A stretch of 64,000 nucleotides of DNA from Streptomyces sp. NRRL S-118 (GTDB lineage: Bacteria; Actinomycetota; Actinomycetes; Streptomycetales; Streptomycetaceae), in contig NZ_KL591006.1 in the NCBI RefSeq assembly GCF_000716335.1, positions 22,582 to 86,581 on the forward strand. Reading direction: 5' to 3'. Positions 52,891-59,481 of the stretch are shown piece by piece. How positions within the stretch are numbered: position 1 is the stretch's first letter; each line of letters starts with the position of its first letter. The translations under genes were made by a program, and so were the position numbers. A model generated the notes under the pieces. It searched no databases. It was given only the letters and a program-made list of their open reading frames with translations, and was not told the DNA's origin.

Positions 52891-53531
52891 GACAAGTACG
52901 CACCGTCGACGGCCGTGTGGCCGGCCGACGCGGCCAGGCGACGCGGCAGAAGCTGCTCGACTGCCTCAGCGAGATGCTCAGCTCCTCGCCGTACCGGGAC
53001 GTCAAAGTCATCGACGTGGCCCGGAAAGCGGGCACGTCTCCCGCGACCTTCTATCAGTACTTCCCCGGCGTCGAAGGCGCCGTCCTCGAGATCGCCGAGG
53101 AAATGGCCAAGGAGGGCGCGGCGTTGACCGAACTCGTCTCCGGACGGGCGTGGGTCGGCAAGGCGGGGTGGCAGACAGCGGAGGAACTCGTCGAGGGTTT
53201 CCTCGACTTCTGGCGCAAGAACGACGCCCTCCTCCGGGTGGTGGACCTGGGGGCCGCGGAGGGCGACAAGCGGTTCTACAAGATCCGCATGAAGATCCTG
53301 AACTCGGTCACCAACTCCCTCACCGACGCCGTGAAGGAGCTCCAGTCCAAGGGCCGGGTCGACAAGGACGTCAACCCGGCGGCGATCGCCGGCGCCCTGG
53401 TCGCGATGCTCGCGGCGGTCGCCTCGCATCAGAAGGGCTTCTCGGCCTGGGGCGTGAAGCAGGCCGAACTGAAGCCGAACCTCGCCCTGTTGGTCCACCT
53501 CGGCATCACGGGCAAGAAGCCGACGAAGTAG
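52884..53531 (+). CDS. TetR-family transcriptional regulator
   Basis: 215 aa. N-terminal HTH (~15-65: RGQATRQKLLDCLSEMLSSSPYRDVKVIDVARKAGTSPATFYQYFPGVEGAVLEIAEEMA) is a standard TetR DNA-binding domain. The C-terminal helical domain contains ELVEGFLDFWRKNDALLRVVDLGAAEGDKRFYKIRMKILNSV, a pattern common in TetR proteins that sense acyl-CoA or lipid-like ligands. The gene sits inside the catabolic cluster beside the ACAD-Ddn and thiolase operons, making it the best local candidate to bind CTGAC-N5-GTCAG. It is also next to the afsK side, so another role cannot be excluded. Confidence 0.9.
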   Translation: MTGQVRTVDGRVAGRRGQATRQKLLDCLSEMLSSSPYRDVKVIDVARKAGTSPATFYQYFPGVEGAVLEIAEEMAKEGAALTELVSGRAWVGKAGWQTAEELVEGFLDFWRKNDALLRVVDLGAAEGDKRFYKIRMKILNSVTNSLTDAVKELQSKGRVDKDVNPAAIAGALVAMLAAVASHQKGFSAWGVKQAELKPNLALLVHLGITGKKPTK

Positions 53532-53555
53532 CACCCCTCCCCCACGTCCTGTCGT

Positions 53556-53585
53556 GCCGACGGCGGTCCCCGGACCGCCGTCGGC
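53556..53585. terminator. Strong terminator between convergent tetR and Ddn-like genes
   Basis: A 14-bp perfect stem (GCCGACGGCGGTCC paired with GGACCGCCGTCGGC) with a 2-nt spacer; T-rich flank ATTCCGTTT on the tetR side. Confidence 0.75.
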
Positions 53586-53606
53586 ATTCCGTTTCCGGCG
53601 GGGCGT

Positions 53607-54089
53607 TCAGTCCCTGCGCGTCAGCCGGAAGAGACGGATCTCGCGATCGACCCTCGTCTGGTAGATCGCGTACGGCGGCCAGAACCGCACCGCCGCCGAC
53701 CAGGCAGCCGCCCGCTCCTCACCCGTGAGCAGCCGGGCCCGTACCGGCACGGTGGTGCCGTGCCAGCTGACCTCGGCGTCGGGGTGGGCGAGCAGATTGG
53801 CGGTCCAGGCGGGGTGGGCGGGCCGGCCGAAGTTCGATCCCACCAGCAGCCAGCTCGCCGCCGCGGGTTCCTCGGGCAGGCACGCCAGCGGGACGCGGCG
53901 CTCGCGTCCCGAGCGGGCCCCGCGGCAGGTGAGCACCAGTCCCGGCAGCATGCGGGCGCTGAGCAGCACCTTTCCGCCGGTCAGACGGTGGACCGCGCGG
54001 TCGAGGGCGGGGATGACGTGCGGCGCGAGCCGCGCGAAGGCGCGGGTCGAGGAGACCCTCCGGACCAGTCGTGCGCCCGCCCCCGTCAC
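53607..54089 (-). CDS. Deazaflavin (F420)-dependent nitroreductase family protein, Ddn-like
   Basis: 160 aa; GTG 54089 overlaps the acyl-CoA dehydrogenase stop. LTCRGARSGRERRVPLACLPEEPAAASWLLVGSNFGRPAHPAWTANLLAHPDAEVSWHGTTVPVRARLLTGEE is the DDN/F420H2-binding split-barrel signature, with the W-x-x-N-L-x-A-x-P core. Family members use F420H2 to reduce enones, nitro groups or quinones. Its coupling to the ACAD suggests it handles an intermediate or electrons from that enzyme, and FO synthase is encoded 30 kb away in this window. Confidence 0.88.
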   Translation of the reverse strand: MTGAGARLVRRVSSTRAFARLAPHVIPALDRAVHRLTGGKVLLSARMLPGLVLTCRGARSGRERRVPLACLPEEPAAASWLLVGSNFGRPAHPAWTANLLAHPDAEVSWHGTTVPVRARLLTGEERAAAWSAAVRFWPPYAIYQTRVDREIRLFRLTRRD

Positions 54090-55273
54090 GTCGCCGCTCC
54101 CGCCGCACGGAACAGTCCGGCTGTCCGCGCCGCGTGCGCGCGCAGCGCGTGCACGGGCCCGAGGAGCAGCTCGTCGGCGGTCGCCCGCTTGAAGTACAGG
54201 TGGGCCTCGTGCTCCCAGGTGAAGCCGATGCCGCCATGCAGCTGGACGGCCTCCCCGGCCACGGTGCGCAGCGCCTCCAGGCACTGGGCGAGGGCGAGTC
54301 CCCCGGCGGCGGGGTCCCAGGCCGCGTAGTACGCCGCGGAGCGGGCCGCCTGCACGTGGACGTACAGGTCGGCCAGCCGGTGCTGGACCGCCTGGAACGA
54401 CCCGATGGGCCGCCCGAACTGCTCGCGGACGCGGACGTGCTCGACCGTGCGCTCCAGGGCGTGGGCCGCCGCGCCGACGGCCTCCGCGGCGAGCACGGCG
54501 GCGGCGCGGCAGCCGGTGGCGGCGAGCGCCCCGAGCACACCGCCGGCCTCCTCCGGCCCGCCGTCCTCGCCGAGCGGCTCCGCCAGCACGTCGCGCAGTT
54601 CGAGCCGGGCGAGGGGCCGCGTCACGTCCAGCGACGTGAGGCGCACGCGCCGGAGACCGGCCGCCTCCGGCCGCACGAGGAACAGCAGCGTGCGCGAGCG
54701 CGGGTAGCCGCCCGCGTGCGCGGCGACCAGCAGCAGGCCGGCGCTGTGCCCGTCGAGGACCTGGCCCACCTCCCCGTACAGCGTCCACGTGCCGTCCGCA
54801 GCCCGGCACGCCTGCACCCCGCCGGTGCGCCCGCCCCCGGCCCAGGCGCCGGCCGGGTCGGCCCCGGTCAGGCCGAGGGCACGGGCGAGGGGGGCGGCGG
54901 CGAGGGCGGCGGTGAGCGAGCCGTCGGCGATCCGGGGCAGCAGGGCGGCGCGCTGCGCCCCGGTGCCGAGCCGGGCGATCAGGGGGGCGGCCAGCACGGC
55001 GGTGGCGAGGAGCGGCGAGGGCGCCAGGGCGCGGCCGGTCTCCTCGCAGGCGAGGGCGAGTTCGGTGAGGCCGCAGCCGACGCCGCCGTACGTCTCGGGG
55101 AGCGCGAGCCCGGGCAGGCCGAGCCGCTGCGCGAGCAGCGCCCAGAGAGCGGGGTCGTGACCGGCGGCGGTCTCCGCGGCGGCACGGACCTCGTCCGTCC
55201 CGCAGTGCTTGGCGAGCAGTTCGCGCAGGGTGCGGCGTATCTCGTCCTGTTCGGCGGTGAAGGCGGCGTCCAT
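54086..55273 (-). CDS. Acyl-CoA dehydrogenase (FadE-like)
   Basis: 395 aa from ATG 55273. N-terminal helices (AAFTAEQDEIRRTLRELLAKHCG), middle beta domain and C-terminal REQFGRPIGSFQAVQHRLADLYVHVQAARSAAYYAAWD and VQLHGGIGFTWEHEAHLYFKRATADELLLG, a typical actinobacterial FadE C-terminus. No second ACAD subunit is adjacent, although steroid-type FadE enzymes are often heteromeric. It dehydrogenates an acyl-CoA at C2-C3 with FAD. Operator site 6 lies 15 bp upstream, and the Ddn-like gene is coupled downstream. Confidence 0.9.
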   Translation of the reverse strand: MDAAFTAEQDEIRRTLRELLAKHCGTDEVRAAAETAAGHDPALWALLAQRLGLPGLALPETYGGVGCGLTELALACEETGRALAPSPLLATAVLAAPLIARLGTGAQRAALLPRIADGSLTAALAAAPLARALGLTGADPAGAWAGGGRTGGVQACRAADGTWTLYGEVGQVLDGHSAGLLLVAAHAGGYPRSRTLLFLVRPEAAGLRRVRLTSLDVTRPLARLELRDVLAEPLGEDGGPEEAGGVLGALAATGCRAAAVLAAEAVGAAAHALERTVEHVRVREQFGRPIGSFQAVQHRLADLYVHVQAARSAAYYAAWDPAAGGLALAQCLEALRTVAGEAVQLHGGIGFTWEHEAHLYFKRATADELLLGPVHALRAHAARTAGLFRAAGAAT

Positions 55274-55287
55274 GGGCCACTCCTTAA

Positions 55288-55302
55288 CTGACGGAGCGTC
55301 AT
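55288..55302. promoter_or_regulatory. Operator-like site 6 (CTGACGGAGCGTCAT)
   Basis: Fourteen of fifteen positions fit CTGAC-N5-GTCAG (last G is T). It is 15 bp before the ACAD start. With site 7, 52 bp away, it forms a tandem pair across the divergent gap. Confidence 0.65.
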
Positions 55303-55339
55303 ATTAGGTCGGCCCGCCCCCGATGCCCAGGGCCCACAT

Positions 55340-55354
55340 CTGATGTACCGTCAG
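55340..55354. promoter_or_regulatory. Operator-like site 7 (CTGATGTACCGTCAG)
   Basis: One mismatch (CTGAT for CTGAC). It ends 4 bp before the thiolase-like ATG, so repressor binding would cover the start region. Confidence 0.65.
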
Positions 55355-55358
55355 TTCC

Positions 55359-56489
55359 ATGCGCCGTTCCGTCGCCATCGTGGGTGTCGCCCTCTCGGAC
55401 TGCGGCCGCGTCGACACGGCCACCCCGTACGCGCTCCACGCCCAGGCCGCCCGGCGGGCGCTCGCCGACGCGGGACTCGACCGGTCCGTGGTGGACGGGC
55501 TCGCCTCGGCCGGGCTCGGCACCCTCGCCCCGATCGAGGTCGCCGAGTACCTGGGGCTGCGGCCCCGGTGGGTGGACTCCACCGCCGTGGGCGGCGCGAC
55601 CTGGGAGGTCATGGCCGCGCACGCGGTGGACGCGATCGCCGCGGGCCGCGCGAACGCCGTCCTCCTCGTCTACGGCTCGACCGCCCGCGCCGACATCAAG
55701 GCCGGGCGCCGCACCTCGGACCTGTCGTACGGCACCCGGGGCCCGCTCCAGTTCGAGGCCCCGTACGGACACACGCTGATCGCCAAGTACGCGATGGCCG
55801 CACGCCGCCACATGCACGCGTACGGCACCACCCTGGAGCAGCTCGCCACGGTCGCCGTCCAAGCGCGGGCCAACGCCGCGCACAACCCGGAGGCGATGTT
55901 CCGCGACCCCGTCACGGTCGACGACGTGCTCTCCGGGCCGATGATCGCCGACCCCTTCACCAAGCTCCACTGCTGCGTCCGCAGCGACGGCGGCTGCGCG
56001 GTGCTGCTGGCGGCCGAGGAGTACGTCCCCGGCCTCGCGAAACCCCCGGTGTGGATCCTCGGCACCGGTGAGTACGTCTCGCACACCACCATGTCCGAGT
56101 GGGAGGACTTCACCGTCTCCCCGGCGGCCGTGAGCGGCCGCCTCGCCTTCGAGCGGGCCGGGCTGGGCCCCGCCGACATGGACTTCGCGCAGGTCTACGA
56201 CGCCTTCACGTACATGACCCTGGTGACGCTGGAGGACCTGGGCTTCTGCGCGAAGGGCGAGGGCGGGCCGTTCGTCGAGCAGGGCACCCTGCCCGTCAAC
56301 ACCGACGGGGGCGGCCTGTCCGCCTGCCACCCCGGCATGCGGGGCCTGTTCCTCCTGGTGGAGGCGGCCCGCCAGCTCCGCGCCGAGGCCCCCGGCCGCC
56401 AGGTCCCGGGCGCACGGCTCGGCGTCGTGTCGGGCACGGGCGGCTGGTTCTGCTCGTCGGGGACGGTGGTGCTGGGACGGGAGCGGTGA
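55359..56489 (+). CDS. Thiolase-fold lipid-transfer protein lacking the nucleophile-region Cys (Ltp2/aldolase-like)
   Basis: 376 aa. VAIVGVALSDCGRVDTATPYALHAQAARRALADAGL, YGTRGPLQFEAPYGHTLIAKYAMAARRHMHAYG, QVYDAFTYMTLVTLEDLGFCAKGEGGPF and LPVNTDGGGLSACHPGMRG match Ltp-type thiolases. At the usual nucleophile region it reads VGGATWEVMAAHAV with no Cys, unlike the other thiolase here, so a retro-aldolase-like (Ltp2) role is more plausible than thiolysis. No DUF35 partner is adjacent. Divergent from the ACAD across two operator sites. Confidence 0.85.
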   Translation: MRRSVAIVGVALSDCGRVDTATPYALHAQAARRALADAGLDRSVVDGLASAGLGTLAPIEVAEYLGLRPRWVDSTAVGGATWEVMAAHAVDAIAAGRANAVLLVYGSTARADIKAGRRTSDLSYGTRGPLQFEAPYGHTLIAKYAMAARRHMHAYGTTLEQLATVAVQARANAAHNPEAMFRDPVTVDDVLSGPMIADPFTKLHCCVRSDGGCAVLLAAEEYVPGLAKPPVWILGTGEYVSHTTMSEWEDFTVSPAAVSGRLAFERAGLGPADMDFAQVYDAFTYMTLVTLEDLGFCAKGEGGPFVEQGTLPVNTDGGGLSACHPGMRGLFLLVEAARQLRAEAPGRQVPGARLGVVSGTGGWFCSSGTVVLGRER

Positions 56490-56543
56490 GGCAGGCGTTC
56501 ATCCGATGCGGCGCACCGGGGACGGTGGTGCTGGGACGGGAGC
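56458..56543. repeat. 27-nt perfect direct repeat at the thiolase 3' end
   Basis: 56458-56484 and 56517-56543 are identical, 59 bp apart. The first copy encodes the last codons of the thiolase (SGTVVLGRE), the second lies in the intergenic space. It resembles a partial local duplication like the one next to afsK. Confidence 0.8.
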
Positions 56544-56609
56544 TCGCCCGGCGGCCGTGCCTTCACCCGGAAGCGCGACTCCCGCAGTGGCCGCCCGGAT
56601 GATGTCCCC

Positions 56610-57278
56610 ATGAGCACCTTCCACGACACCCTGCGCTCGCTTCGCGTCTGGGACACGGACCTGCCCGCCTTCGACCCCGCGTCCGCGCCCGGCGCACCGC
56701 TGGAGCTGTTCCGCTCGTGGCTCGTGGCCGCGGCGGAAGCCGGGCAGGCGGAGCCGCACACCATGGCGCTGGCGACCGTCGACGCCGACGGTCGGCCCGA
56801 CGTGCGGACGGTGATGCTGCACGACGCGGACGAGCGCGGCTGGCACTTCGCGTCCCACGCCACCAGCGCCAAGGGGCGCCAGCTCGCCGCCGCCCCGCAG
56901 GCCGCGCTGCACTTCTACTGGCCCGTCCAGGGCCGGCAGGTCCGGCTCCGCGGCCGCGTCACGACGGCCGCCCCCGAGGAGGCGTACGCCGACCTGCACG
57001 CCCGTTCGACGGGCGCGCTGGCCGCCGCGCTGGTGGGGCGGCAGAGCGAGGTGCTGGACTCCCTCGACTCCCTGGCCACCGCGAGCGAGGCCGCCTGGGC
57101 GCGGGCGGAGGCGGAACCGGACGCGGAGTCGAAGACCTGGACGCTGTACGTGCTCGACCCGCACGAGGTCGAGTTCTTCCAGGGCGACGAGCGCCGCCGC
57201 CACATCCGCCTCCGCTACCGCCGCAGCGCCGGCGCGTGCACCACGGGCGGCTGGGCGCGGGAGTTGCTCTGGCCCTAG
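56610..57278 (+). CDS. Pyridoxamine 5'-phosphate oxidase (PNPOx) family enzyme, PdxH-like
   Basis: 222 aa. TMALATVDADGRPDVRTVMLHDADERGWHFASHATSAKGRQLAAAPQAALHFYWPVQGRQVRLRGRV is the FMN-binding split barrel of PNPOx, and RRRHIRLRYRR at the end matches the C-terminal dimerisation motif. PdxH oxidises PNP/PMP to PLP; paralogues can use other substrates. Its TAG stop lies in the CTAG at which the IS701-like remnant begins, so the element was inserted at the stop codon without changing the product. Confidence 0.85.
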   Translation: MSTFHDTLRSLRVWDTDLPAFDPASAPGAPLELFRSWLVAAAEAGQAEPHTMALATVDADGRPDVRTVMLHDADERGWHFASHATSAKGRQLAAAPQAALHFYWPVQGRQVRLRGRVTTAAPEEAYADLHARSTGALAAALVGRQSEVLDSLDSLATASEAAWARAEAEPDAESKTWTLYVLDPHEVEFFQGDERRRHIRLRYRRSAGACTTGGWARELLWP

Positions 57279-57495
57279 TACTGCAACGGTGTTTTTCCTG
57301 ATGGTTGGGGAGGTTCGGGTGGTGTGTGGCCGCGTCGTCGGTAGTGGCTGATGCGGGCTTGGTGTTGTCGTCGTCGGCGCCAGTGAGACCAGTGCAGGAT
57401 GTGGTCGATCGAGGCTGGTCGGCGGTGGGTGAGTCGGTGGATCAGGCGTCTGAGTTCGGGAAGGCTCAGCGGCACGAGGCCGGAGGCTTCTGACA
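57279..57495 (-). mobile_element. IS701-like element remnant (transposase C-terminus and right terminal repeat)
   Basis: Minus-strand reading gives VPLSLPELRRLIHRLTHRRPASIDHILHWSHWRRRRQHQARISHYRRR, the C-terminal basic motif of IS701-type transposases, followed by the terminus TACTGCAACGG. The same end (TAGTACTGCAACGG) opens the element at 63,906, reading inward in the opposite relation, as terminal inverted repeats should. The N-terminal ~350 residues and left end are missing. CTAG abuts the end and may be the target duplication. No gene was recognised between 57,496 and 57,710. Confidence 0.75.
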
Positions 57496-57710
57496 TCCGC
57501 ACGCCACGCCGGAGGCGGTGCGCGCCCGGTCGCACAGGGGCGTCGTCGATCGTGTCGTGGCCGCCCCGGCGTGCGCCCACCCATGCCACCGCGCGCTCTG
57601 TTCATTACGTACCAGGGCGCGGGAAGCTGACCGCCACTCCGCAGTCGGGGAGGGGCCCTGGCCACCGAGGCACGCTCGTGCGACTGGGCGCGGAACGTCG
57701 GGGAGGGTGC

Positions 57711-58949
57711 GTGCGAATCGTCCTGGTCGAGTACTACCTCACGGCCGACCACGCCGTGGTCTTTGGATGCACCGCCGACGGCGCCGAACCGGACCTGGTG
57801 ACCCTTCCCCTGCCGCGCGAGGAGATCCGTGCGTGGGCCGCGACGGTGCACACGGCGTCCCGCAGCGGCGCGCCCGAGCTGGCGGCCCTGCTGGCCGATG
57901 CGCGGATGGCCGCCCTCGTGGCCCCGGTACTGCGCTGGAGCAATGCGGACGACCTCATCTACCTGGTGCCGCACGACGTCCTGCACCTGCTGCCCCTGCA
58001 CGCCGTGCCGGTGAACGGCGAGACCCTCGCCGACCGCAATCCGGTCGCTGTCGTCCCCAGCACCTCCGTGCTGCGTCACGCCAAGCCCCGCACCCGCCGG
58101 CGCGGCGGCACCGCGCTCATCGTCACCGATCCGCCCACCCGGCGACGCCCCCTCGTCTTCGCCCGCGAACAGGCCAAATCCGTTGCCTCCGGGTTCAGGC
58201 ACCCCCGCGTCCTGTCCGGCGGGGCGGCCTCACGGACCAGGCTGCTCGCCCTGCTCGGCCGACGCGGGATGCCAACGCCTGACGTGGTGCACTTCGCCAC
58301 GCACGGAGTCTTCGACTCCAGCCGGCCCATGCGCTCCGGGGTCGAACTCGCCGACGGCCGCCTCACCGCCGAGGACCTGCTCGGCTTCTCCCTCGACGTC
58401 GACCTCGTGACCCTGGCGGCCTGCGACACCGGACTCAGCGACCGGCGTCCCGGCGACGAACTGATCGGCCTTACCCGGGCCCTGCTCTACGCCGGAGCCC
58501 GATCGGCCCTGGTGACCCTGTGGCAGGTGGACGAACTCTCGACGGCTCTGCTCCTGCGCACCTTCTACGACCGACTGGCCGCCGGTCTCTCCAAGGCGGA
58601 CTCCCTGCGCGTCGCCCAGCGCCGACTACGTGAGCAGACCGTCGCCGATGTCGTCCGCCATGTCCGCACCGCGCGTTCAAACCTCGCCGACGACCCCGTG
58701 GCGGACGCGCTGCTCCTGCGCGAGGAGGCCCGCCTGCTGGTCCGCGCCGGCGACCACGAGGGGGCCAAACGGCTGCTCACCACCGCCCTGGCCTCACCGC
58801 GGCACCCAGCCGGGACCGCCGCCGAGCTCCGCGTGACCCTGGCACAGGCCCGGCTCGCCGCCCGCGCCCCCGGGCGCGGGTGGGACACCCCGGCCTTCGA
58901 CACCCCCTACCACTGGGCGCCGTTCGTCCTGATCGGTGACTGGTACTGA
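57711..58949 (+). CDS. CHAT-domain (caspase-like) protease without N-terminal repeats
   Basis: 412 aa from GTG 57711 with GGGAGG upstream. IVLVEYYLTADHAVVFG starts the CHAT fold directly. Catalytic dyad: H198 in HFATHG and C238 in LAACDTG. GLTRALLYAGARSALVTLWQVDELSTALLLRTFYDRLAAGLSKADSLRVAQRRLRE is the conserved C-terminal CHAT helix region, followed by a ~100-residue helical tail. Most bacterial CHAT proteases carry TPRs N-terminally; here they are absent, and a TPR-like membrane protein is encoded three genes later. First gene of a tight four-gene operon. Likely a signal-gated protease. Confidence 0.9.
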   Translation: MRIVLVEYYLTADHAVVFGCTADGAEPDLVTLPLPREEIRAWAATVHTASRSGAPELAALLADARMAALVAPVLRWSNADDLIYLVPHDVLHLLPLHAVPVNGETLADRNPVAVVPSTSVLRHAKPRTRRRGGTALIVTDPPTRRRPLVFAREQAKSVASGFRHPRVLSGGAASRTRLLALLGRRGMPTPDVVHFATHGVFDSSRPMRSGVELADGRLTAEDLLGFSLDVDLVTLAACDTGLSDRRPGDELIGLTRALLYAGARSALVTLWQVDELSTALLLRTFYDRLAAGLSKADSLRVAQRRLREQTVADVVRHVRTARSNLADDPVADALLLREEARLLVRAGDHEGAKRLLTTALASPRHPAGTAAELRVTLAQARLAARAPGRGWDTPAFDTPYHWAPFVLIGDWY

Positions 58950-58959
58950 GGAGACGAAC

Positions 58960-59481
58960 ATGACTCCGATACCGCGAACGGTCGCCGCCCTCGCAACCGG
59001 GGCGTACCGAGTGGCGACAGCCCTGGATCAGGACAGCACGTACGACTACCGCCATCTGGTGCTGGTCGACGAGGAAGGTGAACCGGTGGGCCTCGTCGGA
59101 CCGGACGGCCCGGGGCCCGCCGTCGTCCTGCCCGCGCACACCCCCGTCACCGACGTCCTGTACAGCGAGGAGATACTGGACAGCCTGCTCGACGGCGCCG
59201 TCGGACTCGTCCTCGTCGACGCTGACGGCCGACCGGCCGGTGTCGTTCCCGTCGAGGCGATCCGCACGGAGCTGGCGGCCGAGATGGCCGCACCGCACCG
59301 GATGGGTGACTCCGACCTCACCGGGAGACGGACCGCGTTCCCCCCTCTCGTCCGGCTGCGCTGTGGCGTCTGCCGACAGACCAACCGTTTCGGACGCTTC
59401 CGGCACACCAAGACCTACCGCTGCCAGTACGGTGCACACGACTTCGTCGCCACCTACGGCTCATCCGCAGGACGGTCCTGA
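58960..59481 (+). CDS. CBS-like/zinc-ribbon protein of the CHAT operon
   Basis: 173 aa; GAGGAG lies 6 nt before ATG 58960, 10 bp after the CHAT stop. The middle (PAHTPVTDVLYSEEILDSLLDGAVGLVLVDADGRPAGVVPVEAIRTEL) looks like a single CBS-type motif, and the C-terminus has CGVCRQTNRFGRFRHTKTYRCQYGAHDF, a Cys/His-rich ribbon with CxxC-x16-C. It could bind a nucleotide and zinc, acting as a sensor or adaptor for the protease. No named family recognised. Confidence 0.7.
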   Translation: MTPIPRTVAALATGAYRVATALDQDSTYDYRHLVLVDEEGEPVGLVGPDGPGPAVVLPAHTPVTDVLYSEEILDSLLDGAVGLVLVDADGRPAGVVPVEAIRTELAAEMAAPHRMGDSDLTGRRTAFPPLVRLRCGVCRQTNRFGRFRHTKTYRCQYGAHDFVATYGSSAGRS

